Numbered from the stretch's first letter, positions 18,829 to 27,572 are shown. The stretch: DNA of 64,000 nucleotides from Cupriavidus sp. 2SB (GCF_005503625.1 NZ_SCMX01000037.1:1-64000), one strand, 5' to 3'. A program made the numbers and translations. Notes: generated by a model not told the origin, from the letters alone.

Positions 18829-20031
18829 ATGCAATTCACGTTTGCCAAGATTCTGCCGATCGCGGCCGCTGTGGCGCTGGTCGCTGCATGTGGCAAGAAA
18901 GAAGAAAAGCCGGTTGACACGGCAGCCTCCGCACCGGCCGCTGCGGCCCCCGCAGCAGGTGGTGGCGATGTCGTCGTCAAGATCGGCCACGCCGCTCCGC
19001 TGACTGGCGGCATTGCCCACCTTGGCAAGGACAACGAAAACGGCGCGCGCCTGGCCGTCGAGGAAGTGAACAAGGCCGGCCTGGAAGTCGGCGGCAAGAA
19101 GATCAAGCTGGAACTGGTGGGCGAAGATGACGCCGCCGATCCGAAGACCGGTACCGCCGTGGCCCAGAAGCTCGTGGACGCCAAGGTCGTGGCCGTTGTG
19201 GGCCACCTGAACTCGGGCGTGTCGATTCCGGCCTCGAAGATCTACAGCGATGCAGGCATCGTCCAGATCTCGCCGTCGTCGACCAACCCCGACTACACGA
19301 AGCAGGGCTTCAAGACCACGTACCGCGTGGTGGCCACCGATGCCCAGCAGGGTCCGGCACTGGCCAACTACGCCGCCAAGAGCCTGAACGCCAAGAGCGT
19401 GGCCATCGTCGACGATGCCACCGCCTACGGCAAGGGCCTGGCCGACGAGTTCGAGAAGACCGCCAAGGCTGCAGGCGTGAATGTGGTGGCACGTGAAGCC
19501 ACCAACGACAAGGCCACGGACTTCAAGGCCATTCTGACCAAGATCAAGGGCAAGAAGCCGGACGTGATCATGTACGGCGGCATGGATGCCACCGGTGGTC
19601 CGTTCACCAAGCAGGCCAAGGAACTGGGCATCACCTCGAAGATCGTGGGTGGCGACGGCGTTTGCACGGACAAGGTGGCCGAACTGGCTGGCGATGCCGT
19701 GACGAACCTGATCTGCTCGGAAGCAGGCCTGGCCCTGTCGAAGATGGAAAACGGCGCCGACTTCCAGAAGCGCTACCAGGCTCGTTTCAACGCACCGGTG
19801 CAGATCTACGCACCGTTCACCTACGACGCCGTGATGGTGATCGTGGACGCGATGAAGCGTGCCAACTCGGCTGAACCGGCTGCCATCCTGGCCGAAATGC
19901 CCAAGACGAACTACAAGGGCGTGATCGGCAACATCGCCTTTGACGAAAAGGGCGACATGAAGGAAGGCACCATCACGCTGTACGAGTACAAGGACAAGAA
20001 GAAGTCCGTCCTCGACGTCGTGAAGATGTAA
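18829..20031 (+). CDS. livK: Branched-chain amino-acid ABC transporter, substrate-binding lipoprotein
   Basis: Extracytoplasmic binding protein of a LIV-type (HAAT family) transporter. The 400-residue precursor has a hydrophobic N-terminus ending in a lipobox (LVAAC), so it is probably lipid-anchored rather than freely periplasmic. An Ala/Pro-rich linker (about 25-45) leads to the type I binding fold (VKIGHAAPLTGGIAHLGKDNENGARLAVEEVN). Start: ATG 18829 has AGGAGA at 6-nt spacing; the upstream in-frame codon at 18808 is rejected. Its own terminator at 20053 separates it from livHMGF, so it can be expressed in excess over the membrane parts. Confidence 0.93.
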   Translation: MQFTFAKILPIAAAVALVAACGKKEEKPVDTAASAPAAAAPAAGGGDVVVKIGHAAPLTGGIAHLGKDNENGARLAVEEVNKAGLEVGGKKIKLELVGEDDAADPKTGTAVAQKLVDAKVVAVVGHLNSGVSIPASKIYSDAGIVQISPSSTNPDYTKQGFKTTYRVVATDAQQGPALANYAAKSLNAKSVAIVDDATAYGKGLADEFEKTAKAAGVNVVAREATNDKATDFKAILTKIKGKKPDVIMYGGMDATGGPFTKQAKELGITSKIVGGDGVCTDKVAELAGDAVTNLICSEAGLALSKMENGADFQKRYQARFNAPVQIYAPFTYDAVMVIVDAMKRANSAEPAAILAEMPKTNYKGVIGNIAFDEKGDMKEGTITLYEYKDKKKSVLDVVKM

Positions 20032-20052
20032 TCCGGGCTTACCGGCCCACCT

Positions 20053-20090
20053 GAACGGCACCGTGATGACATTGCGGTGCCGTTCTTTTT
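20053..20090 (+). terminator. Terminator or attenuating hairpin between livK and livH
   Basis: An 11-bp stem (GAACGGCACCG/CGGTGCCGTTC, 11-nt loop) with a TTTTT tail, 22 bp after the livK stop. Partial read-through would give more binding protein than permease. Confidence 0.85.
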
Positions 20091-20247
20091 AGTCTCGCCA
20101 ACGTGTTAGCGGCATCCTTACCATGGATGGAACAGGGCGGGCAGCACACCAGCAACTGAGTACAACCTACCCTTACCATCCACATTACCGTCCCATCCAC
20201 GGCATCCACACCATGCCGGCCGGAGCGGGGCCGAAGCAGGAGTTTTC

Positions 20248-21183
20248 ATGGATATCTTTATCCAGCAGATCGTGAACGGTCTGGTGCTCGGCAGCATCTA
20301 CGCGCTGATCGCACTGGGCTACACCATGGTCTACGGCATTCTGGGCATCATCAACTTCGCTCACGGCGATGTGCTGATGATTGGCGCGCTGACCGCATTG
20401 TCGGCAATTCTTGGGCTGCAGAAATTTGCACCCGGCCTGCCCGAATGGCTGACGCTGGTGATCGCCACGCTGATCGCCATGCCTGTCTGTGCAGTCCTCT
20501 CGTACACCATTGAACGCGTAGCCTACCGGCCGTTGCGCAATGCGCCGCGCCTGGCTCCGCTGATCACCGCGATCGGCGTCTCGATCATCCTCCAGACCGT
20601 GGGGATGCTGATCTGGTCGCGCAACCCGCTCACGTTCCCGCAACTGCTGCCCTCGGAACCGATCGACATCGGCTCTACTGGCGCCACCATCACCGGCAAG
20701 GAAATGGTCATCATCGGCCTGGCCGTGATGGTCATGTCCGGCCTGCTGGCCCTGGTGAACCGCACCAAGCTCGGCCGCGCCATGCGCGCCACCGCCGAGA
20801 ACCAGAAGGTGGCGGGCCTGATGGGCGTGAACCCCAACTTCGTGATTTCGGCCACGTTCATGATCGGTGCCGCGCTGGCAGCGCTGGCAGGCGTGATGAT
20901 GGCGACGAACTACGGTAATGCGCACTTCTACATGGGTTTCATCCCCGGCCTGAAGGCGTTCACCGCCGCAGTGCTGGGCGGCATCGGCAACCTGGCAGGC
21001 GCCATGGTGGGCGGCATGCTGCTGGGGCTGATCGAGGCACTGGGTGCCGGCTACATCGGTGATCTGACGAATGGTGTGTTCGGCTCGAACTACCAGGACG
21101 TCTTTGCGTTCATCGTGCTGATCATCGTGCTCGTCTTCCGTCCGTCCGGCATCATGGGCGAACGCGTGGCCGACCGCGCCTGA
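20248..21183 (+). CDS. livH: Branched-chain amino-acid ABC transporter, permease LivH
   Basis: Inner-membrane permease of 311 residues with about eight hydrophobic segments. Family motifs: LGSIYALIALGYTMVYGILGIINFAHG near the N-terminus, YRPLRNAPRLAPLITAIGVS, MRATAENQKVAGLMGVN, and the C-terminal FTAAVLGGIGNLAGAMVGG. The start is ATG 20248 after GCAGGAG. It is followed at 17 bp by livM and works as its heteromeric partner. Confidence 0.95.
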   Translation: MDIFIQQIVNGLVLGSIYALIALGYTMVYGILGIINFAHGDVLMIGALTALSAILGLQKFAPGLPEWLTLVIATLIAMPVCAVLSYTIERVAYRPLRNAPRLAPLITAIGVSIILQTVGMLIWSRNPLTFPQLLPSEPIDIGSTGATITGKEMVIIGLAVMVMSGLLALVNRTKLGRAMRATAENQKVAGLMGVNPNFVISATFMIGAALAALAGVMMATNYGNAHFYMGFIPGLKAFTAAVLGGIGNLAGAMVGGMLLGLIEALGAGYIGDLTNGVFGSNYQDVFAFIVLIIVLVFRPSGIMGERVADRA

Positions 21184-21199
21184 GGGGGGAGACCGAATC

Positions 21200-22354
21200 A
21201 TGAACGCTCCAATCCAATCCGCAGCCGTGGCCGCGCCGTCGCGCGTCCCGGCCAAGACCCTGGCAGCCCTGCTGGGATTTCTCGTCATCGCGCTGTGCGC
21301 ACCGTTCTTCGTCCAGACGTTCGGCGGCAACTACTGGGTGCGCGTGCTGGACTTCGCGCTGCTCTACATCATGCTGGCGCTGGGCCTGAATATCGTGGTG
21401 GGCTTTGCCGGCCTGCTCGACCTGGGCTACATCGCGTTCTACGCGGTAGGCGCCTACTGCATGGCGCTGCTCGGCTCGCCGCACCTGGCCAACCAGTTCG
21501 AGTGGATCCAGCAGCTGTTTCCGAACGGCATCCACCTGACGATGTGGCTGGTGTTGCCAATAGCGATTCTCGTGGCGGCCACGTTCGGCGTGCTGCTGGG
21601 GGCGCCTACGCTGAAGTTGCGGGGCGACTACCTGGCCATCGTGACGCTGGGCTTCGGTGAAATCATCCGTATCTTCATGAACAACCTGGACCGTCCGGTG
21701 AACATCACCAACGGGCCCAAGGGCATCACGGCGGTGGACCCGGTCCACATCTTCGGATTCGACTTCTCGAAATCGCACGAGATCTTCGGGATGAAGTTCA
21801 CGCCGGTGTTCATGTATTACTACCTGCTGGTGTTCCTGGTCATCGTGATCGTGTTCGTCTGCCTGCGCCTGCAGAACTCGCGGATCGGACGCGCCTGGGT
21901 GGCCATCCGTGAAGACGAGATCGCGGCCAAGGCCATGGGCATCAACACCCGCAACATGAAGCTGCTGGCGTTTGCCATGGGCGCATCGTTCGGCGGTGCC
22001 TCGGGTGCCGTGTTCGGCGCGTTCCAGGGCTTCGTGTCGCCGGAATCGTTCACGCTGTGGGAATCGATCTACATCCTGGCCATCGTGGTGCTGGGCGGCA
22101 TGGGCCATATCCCGGGCGTGATCCTGGGCGGCATCCTGCTGGTGGGCTTCCAGGAACTGCTGCGCGTGGTGGCGGAGCCGATGCAGACGGGCCTGTTCGG
22201 CCATGTGATCGTCGATGCGGAAGTGCTGCGTCAGCTGCTGTTCGGTCTGGCCCTGGTGGGTGTGATGCTGTATCGCCCGGCGGGCCTGTGGCCGTCGCCG
22301 CGCAAGGAAGATCGTCCGGTGGTGCGCCGGGCGGGCAGCGTGGGCCGTTTCTGA
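21200..22354 (+). CDS. livM: Branched-chain amino-acid ABC transporter, permease LivM
   Basis: Second permease, 384 residues, with about ten hydrophobic segments. Recognisable features are LNIVVGFAGLLDLGYIAFYAVGAY, LKLRGDYLAIVTLGFGEIIR, the cytoplasmic coupling region GRAWVAIREDEIAAKAMGI, and the C-terminal LGGMGHIPGVILGG. The start is ATG 21200. It lies between livH and livG with gaps of under 20 bp. Confidence 0.95.
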   Translation: MNAPIQSAAVAAPSRVPAKTLAALLGFLVIALCAPFFVQTFGGNYWVRVLDFALLYIMLALGLNIVVGFAGLLDLGYIAFYAVGAYCMALLGSPHLANQFEWIQQLFPNGIHLTMWLVLPIAILVAATFGVLLGAPTLKLRGDYLAIVTLGFGEIIRIFMNNLDRPVNITNGPKGITAVDPVHIFGFDFSKSHEIFGMKFTPVFMYYYLLVFLVIVIVFVCLRLQNSRIGRAWVAIREDEIAAKAMGINTRNMKLLAFAMGASFGGASGAVFGAFQGFVSPESFTLWESIYILAIVVLGGMGHIPGVILGGILLVGFQELLRVVAEPMQTGLFGHVIVDAEVLRQLLFGLALVGVMLYRPAGLWPSPRKEDRPVVRRAGSVGRF

Positions 22355-22367
22355 ACAGGGGGATAAC

Positions 22368-23144
22368 ATGAGCAATTCCGATTTCCTCCTGTCCGTTCAG
22401 GGGGTCAACAAGCGTTTCGGCGGCCTGCAGGCGTTGTCCGATGTGGGCCTGCAGATCAAGCCCGGTGAAATCTATGGCCTGATCGGCCCGAACGGTGCGG
22501 GCAAGACCACGTTCTTCAATGTGATCACGGGCCTGTACACGCCGGATTCCGGCGAGTTCGTGCTGGGCGGCAAGCCGTACCAGCCCACGGCCGTGCATGA
22601 AGTGGCGCGGACCGGCATCGCACGTACGTTCCAGAACATCCGCCTGTTCGGCGAGATGACCGCGCTGGAAAACGTCATGGTGGGCCGCCACGTGCGGACC
22701 AAGGCCGGCATCTTCGGCGCCGTCTTCCGTCCGCCTTCGGTGCGTCGTGAAGAAGAAGGCATCGAGGACATGGCGCACGACCTGCTGGATTACGTGGGCA
22801 TTGGCAAGTACGCCAACTTCACGTCGCGCAACCTGTCGTACGGCCACCAGCGCCGTCTGGAGATCGCCCGCGCGCTGGCTACCGAGCCGAAGCTTCTGGC
22901 GCTGGACGAACCGGCAGCCGGCATGAACGCCACCGAGAAGGTGGAGTTGCGCGGCCTGCTGGAGAAGATCAAGAACGATGGCAAGACCATCCTGCTGATC
23001 GAGCACGACGTGAAGCTGGTGATGGGTCTGTGCAACCGCCTGACCGTGCTCGATTACGGCAAGGTCATCGCGCAGGGCCTGCCGCACGAAGTCCAGAACA
23101 ATCCTGCCGTGATCGAGGCTTACCTCGGCGCGTCGGCGCACTAA
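22368..23144 (+). CDS. livG: Branched-chain amino-acid ABC transporter, ATPase LivG
   Basis: Cytoplasmic ATPase of 258 residues. The Walker A is GPNGAGKTT, the signature is LSYGHQRRLEIARAL and the Walker B is LLALDEPAAGM. The LivG-type long insert between Walker A and signature is present (TGIARTFQNIRLFGEMTALENVMVG). The start is ATG 22368, preceded by GGGGGATAAC. Confidence 0.96.
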   Translation: MSNSDFLLSVQGVNKRFGGLQALSDVGLQIKPGEIYGLIGPNGAGKTTFFNVITGLYTPDSGEFVLGGKPYQPTAVHEVARTGIARTFQNIRLFGEMTALENVMVGRHVRTKAGIFGAVFRPPSVRREEEGIEDMAHDLLDYVGIGKYANFTSRNLSYGHQRRLEIARALATEPKLLALDEPAAGMNATEKVELRGLLEKIKNDGKTILLIEHDVKLVMGLCNRLTVLDYGKVIAQGLPHEVQNNPAVIEAYLGASAH

Positions 23145-23169
23145 GGCCAGAAAGGCAGGAGCAAAGCAA

Positions 23170-23886
23170 ATGACACAGACGATCCTGAAGATTTCCGGCC
23201 TGAAGGTGGCCTACGGCGGCATCCAGGCCGTCAAGGGCGTGGACCTGGAGATCCACGACGGCGAGCTCGTCACGCTGATCGGTGCCAATGGTGCCGGCAA
23301 GACCACGACCATGAAGGCCATCACCGGTCTGCAGGGCTGGGCGGGCGGCGACGTGGAGTACATGGGCAAATCCATCAAGGGCGTACCCAGCTACAAGCTG
23401 CTCAAGCAGGGGCTGGCGATGGTGCCGGAAGGCCGCGGCGTGTTCGCGCGCATGACCATCACCGAGAACCTGCAGATGGGCGCGTACACGCGCGACGACG
23501 AGGCCGGCATCAAGGCTGACATCGACCGCATGTTCGAGACCTTCCCGCGACTCAAGGAGCGTGCGAACCAGCTGGCCGGCACGATGTCCGGCGGCGAGCA
23601 GCAGATGCTGGCGATGGCGCGTGCGCTGATGAGCCAGCCGAAGCTGCTGCTGCTGGATGAACCGTCGATGGGTCTCTCGCCAATCATGGTCGAGAAGATC
23701 TTTGAGGTGGTGCGCACCGTCTCCGCACAGGGCGTGACCGTGCTGCTGGTGGAGCAGAACGCGCGCCTGGCGCTGCAGGCTGCGCATCGCGGCTACGTGA
23801 TGGAGTCGGGCCTGGTGACGATGAGCGGTGACGCCAAGCAGATGCTGGATGACCCGAAGGTGAGGGCGGCGTATCTGGGGGAGTGA
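23170..23886 (+). CDS. livF: Branched-chain amino-acid ABC transporter, ATPase LivF
   Basis: Second ATPase of 238 residues. Walker A is GANGAGKTT, signature MSGGEQQMLAMARAL, Walker B LLLLDEPSMGLSP, and the H-loop region is LLVEQNARLAL. The LivF-typical VPEGRGVFARMTITENL is present. It is last in the liv operon and convergent with argD across a palindromic repeat and a bidirectional terminator. Confidence 0.96.
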   Translation: MTQTILKISGLKVAYGGIQAVKGVDLEIHDGELVTLIGANGAGKTTTMKAITGLQGWAGGDVEYMGKSIKGVPSYKLLKQGLAMVPEGRGVFARMTITENLQMGAYTRDDEAGIKADIDRMFETFPRLKERANQLAGTMSGGEQQMLAMARALMSQPKLLLLDEPSMGLSPIMVEKIFEVVRTVSAQGVTVLLVEQNARLALQAAHRGYVMESGLVTMSGDAKQMLDDPKVRAAYLGE

Positions 23887-23905
23887 GCTCCCTGCCGCTG
23901 GGTTT

Positions 23906-23935
23906 CTCCCCTCTCCCGCCTGCGGGAGAGGGGAG
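23906..23935. repeat. Palindromic CTCCCCTCTCCCGC element, copy R2
   Basis: Perfect 14-bp arms around a CT loop, immediately downstream of livF and upstream of the shared terminator. Same family as the copies near 14034, 27573, 33003, 49738 and 60194. Confidence 0.85.
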
Positions 23936-23962
23936 CAAACAATCGGTCGACCTCTCGGCAAT

Positions 23963-23994
23963 AAAAAAACCCGCTTCGCAGCGGGTTTTTTCTT
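23963..23994. terminator. Bidirectional terminator between livF and argD
   Basis: AAAAAACCCGCT/AGCGGGTTTTTT with a TCGC loop. The A-run on one side and T-run on the other allow it to stop both the livF (+) and argD (-) transcripts. The argD stop codon begins only 3 bp beyond it. Confidence 0.88.
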
Positions 23995-23996
23995 TG

Positions 23997-25184
23997 TTAC
24001 GCCAGCTTCTTCAGCAGCTCGCGCAGCATGCCGATCATCTGGTCGATCTCCTCGCGGGTCACGTTCAGGGCCGGCATGAAGCGCAGCAGGTTGGGGCGCG
24101 GGGCATTCAGCAGCAGGCCGGTCGGGTTCATCTCGCGCGCTTCTTCCACGATCTGCGGACCGATGTCCTTGCCCAGCACCAGTGCGCGCAGCAGACCTTC
24201 ACCGCGCTCGCCGCCGAGGCCGAACTCGGCCGACAGCGCCAGCAGTTGCTCGCTCAGGTAGGCGGACTTGGCCTTCACGTCGTCGAGGAAGCCCGGCGCG
24301 GTCAGTTGCGAAATCACCGAGCTGCCCACGGCGGTCATCAGCGGGTTGCCGTTGTAGGTGCCGCCTTGATCGCCGGCTTCGAAGCTGGCCACATCGCTCT
24401 TGCACAGCAGGGCCGACAGCGGCACGCCGCCGCCGATGCCCTTGCCCAGCGTCATGATGTCCGGTTCCACGCCCGAGAGTTCGTAGGCGAACAGCGTGCC
24501 GCAGCGGCCGCAGCCGGTTTGCACTTCATCGACGATGAACAGCAGCTTGTGCTTGTCGGCCAGCGCGCGCAGGCCCTGCATGAACTCGCGCGTGGCGGGG
24601 ATCACGCCGCCTTCGCCTTGCACCGGTTCCAGCATGATGCCGACGGTCTTGTCGGTGATCAGTGCCTCGACCGAAGCCAGGTTGTTCAGTTCGGCCTTGG
24701 GGAAGCCCGGCACCTGGGGTGCGAAGATCGTGTCCCAGCCAGCCTTGCCCGAAGCGCTCATGGTCGCCAGCGTGCGGCCATGGAAGCTGTGGTCCATCGT
24801 GATGATCTCGAACGCGCCGTTCTTGTGCTTGCGGCCCCACTTGCGCGCCAGCTTGATCGCGCCTTCATTGGCTTCGGCGCCGCTGTTGGCGAAGAAGACC
24901 TTGTCGAAGCAGCTGTTGTCGGTCAGTTGCTGGGCGAGCTTCAGCATCGGCTCGTTGTAGAACGCGGGGCTCGGGTTCAGCAGCTTGCGCGCCTGCTTTT
25001 CCAGCGCCTCGATCATGCCTTCGTTCGAATGGCCCAGCGAGTTGACGGCCCAGCCCTGCACGAAGTCCAGGTATCGCTTGCCGTTATGGTCCGTCAGCCA
25101 CGAGCCCTTGCCTTCGGTGAAGACCAGCTCGGGACGGTTGGTGATGTACATCAGGGACTGGACGGGGAACTCAGCAAATGCCAT
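23997..25184 (-). CDS. argD: Acetylornithine aminotransferase
   Basis: PLP-dependent class III aminotransferase of arginine synthesis, and often also succinyl-diaminopimelate aminotransferase in lysine synthesis. The 395-residue protein has [40 protein letters not shown] and the PLP lysine Lys248 in [11 protein letters not shown]. Start: ATG 25184 ([18 protein letters not shown]), with AGGAG 6 nt upstream; an in-frame extension upstream is rejected. It is monocistronic, preceded by a promoter, a 21-codon Arg-rich ORF and a terminator that resemble an attenuator. Confidence 0.93.
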   Translation of the reverse strand: MAFAEFPVQSLMYITNRPELVFTEGKGSWLTDHNGKRYLDFVQGWAVNSLGHSNEGMIEALEKQARKLLNPSPAFYNEPMLKLAQQLTDNSCFDKVFFANSGAEANEGAIKLARKWGRKHKNGAFEIITMDHSFHGRTLATMSASGKAGWDTIFAPQVPGFPKAELNNLASVEALITDKTVGIMLEPVQGEGGVIPATREFMQGLRALADKHKLLFIVDEVQTGCGRCGTLFAYELSGVEPDIMTLGKGIGGGVPLSALLCKSDVASFEAGDQGGTYNGNPLMTAVGSSVISQLTAPGFLDDVKAKSAYLSEQLLALSAEFGLGGERGEGLLRALVLGKDIGPQIVEEAREMNPTGLLLNAPRPNLLRFMPALNVTREEIDQMIGMLRELLKKLA

Positions 25185-25222
25185 GGCGGACTCCTGGGGT
25201 CGGCATGAAACGATGGACGGAG

Positions 25223-25256
25223 AAAAGCAAAAAGCCACGGGGGTTGCCCGTGGCTT
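25223..25256 (-). terminator. Terminator/attenuator hairpin in the argD leader
   Basis: On the minus strand: AAGCCACGGG, a 5-nt loop and CCCGTGGCTT, then TTTGCTTTT. The T-run ends 39 bp before the argD start. It lies downstream of a strong promoter and of a short Arg-rich ORF, so any transcript from that promoter must read through it to reach argD. It could also serve to end the flavin reductase transcript. Confidence 0.8.
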
Positions 25257-25283
25257 GTCGACCTGAACAGACGCTATCTGCGG

Positions 25284-25349
25284 TCAGCCGCGCGGCACCC
25301 CGGTGGGGAGCAACGTACGTGCGCGGCGTCGGATGATGGCGGTGTTCAT
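25284..25349 (-). CDS. Putative arginine-rich leader peptide of argD (21 aa)
   Basis: The ORF reads MNTAIIRRRARTLLPTGVPR plus Gly and then TGA; five of 21 residues are Arg, four of them clustered at 7, 8, 9 and 11. The ATG coincides with the predicted transcription start of a consensus promoter, so it would be translated with almost no leader. The stop lies about 28 nt before the 5' arm of the terminator. Inside the ORF, GGGGTGCC (25301 to 25294) can pair with the loop and 3' arm of the terminator (GGCAACCCC, one bulged base), which would be an antiterminator. No homology to a characterised peptide is claimed. The coding call is an inference from this layout. Confidence 0.5.
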   Translation of the reverse strand: MNTAIIRRRARTLLPTGVPRG

Positions 25350-25356
25350 GGCGGCC

Positions 25357-25385
25357 AATATAAGGCGCATGCGCCCGGGTGTCAA
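25357..25385 (-). promoter_or_regulatory. Consensus sigma-70 promoter of the argD leader
   Basis: On the minus strand a perfect -35 TTGACA (25385 to 25380), a 17-bp spacer and -10 TATATT (25362 to 25357). The expected start is about 25350, one base before the ATG of the Arg-rich ORF. It is the best promoter match seen in the window. Confidence 0.8.
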
Positions 25386-25444
25386 AGCGAAATATGGCAG
25401 ACCCGGGTGGCATTGTTGTGTCGGCGGAACGCGCGCGGCCCGGC

Positions 25445-26500
25445 TTAGGCCGCGCCGGCCGGGTGCAGATCGGCCTCGGACGTGAACGAATCGGCGAAGA
25501 ACGCGTCCTCGTGAAGCTTGCACTGCGCGGAGAAATCCGTGCGTGCGGCGTTGACCATGACTGGCGCACCGCAGGCGTAGACCTCGTGGTTCGACAGATC
25601 CGGATGGTCGGCCATCACAGCCTGGTGCACGAAGCCCGTGCGACCGGACCAGTTGTCCTCGGCCGTGGCGTTCGAGATCACGGGCACGTACTGGAAGTTC
25701 GGCAGATCGCGGGCCCATTGCTCGCACAGCGCGTGCATGTACAGGTCCTGCGGACGGCGCCCGCCCCAGTACAGCGTCATCGGGCGCGTGATGCCGGTAT
25801 AGGCGGCGTGCTCGACGATGGCCTTGATCGGCGCGAAGCCGGTGCCCGACGCCAGCAGGACGATGGGCTTGTCCGAATCCTCACGCAGGAAGAAGCTGCC
25901 CAGCGGACCTTCGAAGCGCAGGATGTCGCGCTCCTTCATGGCCGGCATGCCTTCCTTGGCGCCGAACACGTAGTCCGTGAACGTGCCGCCCGGCATGTGG
26001 CGGATGTGCAACTCGATCGGGCCTTCCTCATGCGGAGGCGTGGCGATGGAGTAGCTGCGGCGCTTGCCGTCGCGCAACAGGAATTCCACGTACTGGCCGG
26101 CCAGGAACTGCATGCGCTCGGTGGCGGGCAGTTGCAGCTTGATGGCGATGACGTCGTCGGCCAGGCGCTCCAGCGAGGCGACGCGGCACGGCACCTTCTT
26201 GATGGGAATGTCACCGGCGCCGTGGACTTCGCGGCACTCGATGGTGATGTCCGACGTGGCGTTGGCGCAGCAGAAGAGGGCGCGGCCCTCGGTCTTTTCC
26301 TGCGCCGTCAGTGCCGAGGCGGCGTGGTCGCCCTGGTGGATCGTGCCTTCGGTCACGCGGCCCTTGCAGGACCCGCATGCACCGTTCTTGCAGCCGTACG
26401 GCAGGCCGATACTATGGCGCAGCGCGGCGCCCAGGATGGTTTCGTCGGCAGCCACTTCGAACTTGTGGCCACTCGGCATGACGGTAACTTGATAAGCCAT
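25445..26500 (-). CDS. ascD: 2Fe-2S/FAD oxidoreductase (annotated family: CDP-6-deoxy-delta-3,4-glucoseen reductase)
   Basis: Electron-transfer flavoprotein of 351 residues. The N-terminal plant-type ferredoxin domain has Cys37, Cys42 and Cys45 (GCKNGACGSC) with the fourth ligand at 77 or 78. The FAD domain shows RSYSIATPP and the NAD(P) domain LLASGTGFAPIKAI. Relatives are usually named CDP-6-deoxy-glucoseen reductase (AscD), but no deoxysugar genes are nearby, so the true role is open; a reductase partner for an oxygenase or a house-keeping flavin reductase is possible. The start is ATG 26500 (MAYQVTVMPSG), only 10 bp from the divergent gene start. Confidence 0.82.
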   Translation of the reverse strand: MAYQVTVMPSGHKFEVAADETILGAALRHSIGLPYGCKNGACGSCKGRVTEGTIHQGDHAASALTAQEKTEGRALFCCANATSDITIECREVHGAGDIPIKKVPCRVASLERLADDVIAIKLQLPATERMQFLAGQYVEFLLRDGKRRSYSIATPPHEEGPIELHIRHMPGGTFTDYVFGAKEGMPAMKERDILRFEGPLGSFFLREDSDKPIVLLASGTGFAPIKAIVEHAAYTGITRPMTLYWGGRRPQDLYMHALCEQWARDLPNFQYVPVISNATAEDNWSGRTGFVHQAVMADHPDLSNHEVYACGAPVMVNAARTDFSAQCKLHEDAFFADSFTSEADLHPAGAA

Positions 26501-26510
26501 AATCGGGTCT

Positions 26511-27551
26511 ATGAACCAAATTCTGTCGCCGCAAGCGGCGTTGTCTTCCCCGGGTGTGCGGCACGCGCGGCAGGGGCGCCGGCTGGGCCGTCCGCGCCTG
26601 CTGATCGTGGGCTGCGGTGACGTCGGCACGCGCGTCCTGCGCCTGCTGTCCACGCGGATGCGTGTGTTCGCCGTCACATCTCAGCCCTCGCGCCGGGACG
26701 CGCTGCGTCAGGCCGGTGCAGTGCCGCTGGTAGCCGATCTGGATCAGCCCGCCACGCTGTCACGCCTGGCGCATCTCGCGAGTCGCGTGATGAACCTGGC
26801 GCCGCCGCCCGGTCAGGGCGATGGCGATCCACGGTCGCGCGCGTTGCTGGGGACGTTGCGGCGCGCGGCCTGGCGCCGGGCGCGGACCATGCGTTATGGC
26901 ACCAGTCCCGGCGAGGCCGCCATTCTACCCGAGCGGGGCTGGCACCGCGCGTTTGAGGCGTCCACGCGCCACCGCGCCAACGGGGCGTACATCTACGCCA
27001 GCACGACCGGCGTCTATGGCGACCGCGGCGGGGCCCGCGTCAAGGAATTCCACGCGGTCCGGCCGCAGACTGCCCGTGCGCGCCGACGCGTGGCGGCGGA
27101 GTCGGCGGTGCGGCGCTTTGGGCGCGATGCGGGCTGGCGCGCCAGCATCGTCCGGATTCCCGGCATCTACGCCGAAGACCGCTTGCCGGTGGCCCGCCTG
27201 AACAAGGGCACGCCGGCGTTGGCGCCCCAGGACGATGTCTACACCAGCCATATCCACGCCGACGATCTGGCCCGCACGATGATCGCATCGCTCTGGCGCG
27301 GACGTCCCCAGCGCGTGGTCCATGCCAGCGACGACACGGAACTGCGCATGGCCGACTACTTCGACCTCGTGGCCGACCGCAAGGGTTTGCCACGCCCGCC
27401 TCGCATCAGCCGCCAGCAGGCGCGCGAGACCATCGACGCCAACCTCCTGAGCTTCATGAGCGAATCGCGCCGACTGGACAACGGTCGGCTGAAGCGGGAA
27501 TTGCGGGTGAGGTTGAGGTATCCGACGGTGGCGGCGTTTTTTGATCGCTGA
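26511..27551 (+). CDS. NAD(P)-dependent SDR-family protein (YeeZ-like)
   Basis: Extended/atypical short-chain dehydrogenase-like protein of 346 residues, function unknown. A basic N-terminus of ~27 residues precedes the dinucleotide fold (LLIVGCGDVGTRVLRLL). Further features: YIYASTTGVYGDRGG, which holds the family Ser/Tyr region, RIPGIYAEDRLP and YTSHIHADDLAR. It is very rich in arginine. The start ATG 26511 lies 10 bp from the divergent reductase start, so its promoter must overlap the reductase 5' end; CATAAT at 26498-26503 would give a leaderless transcript. A composite palindromic repeat follows the gene. Confidence 0.82.
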   Translation: MNQILSPQAALSSPGVRHARQGRRLGRPRLLIVGCGDVGTRVLRLLSTRMRVFAVTSQPSRRDALRQAGAVPLVADLDQPATLSRLAHLASRVMNLAPPPGQGDGDPRSRALLGTLRRAAWRRARTMRYGTSPGEAAILPERGWHRAFEASTRHRANGAYIYASTTGVYGDRGGARVKEFHAVRPQTARARRRVAAESAVRRFGRDAGWRASIVRIPGIYAEDRLPVARLNKGTPALAPQDDVYTSHIHADDLARTMIASLWRGRPQRVVHASDDTELRMADYFDLVADRKGLPRPPRISRQQARETIDANLLSFMSESRRLDNGRLKRELRVRLRYPTVAAFFDR

Positions 27552-27572
27552 GGTCTGAATCTCCGGTGGTTT

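Noticed and set aside
25284..25727. A longer 147-codon reading frame ending in the Arg-rich peptide
   Set aside because: Upstream of ATG 25349 it is antisense-frame sequence over the reductase gene and crosses the promoter; only the last 21 codons follow a promoter.
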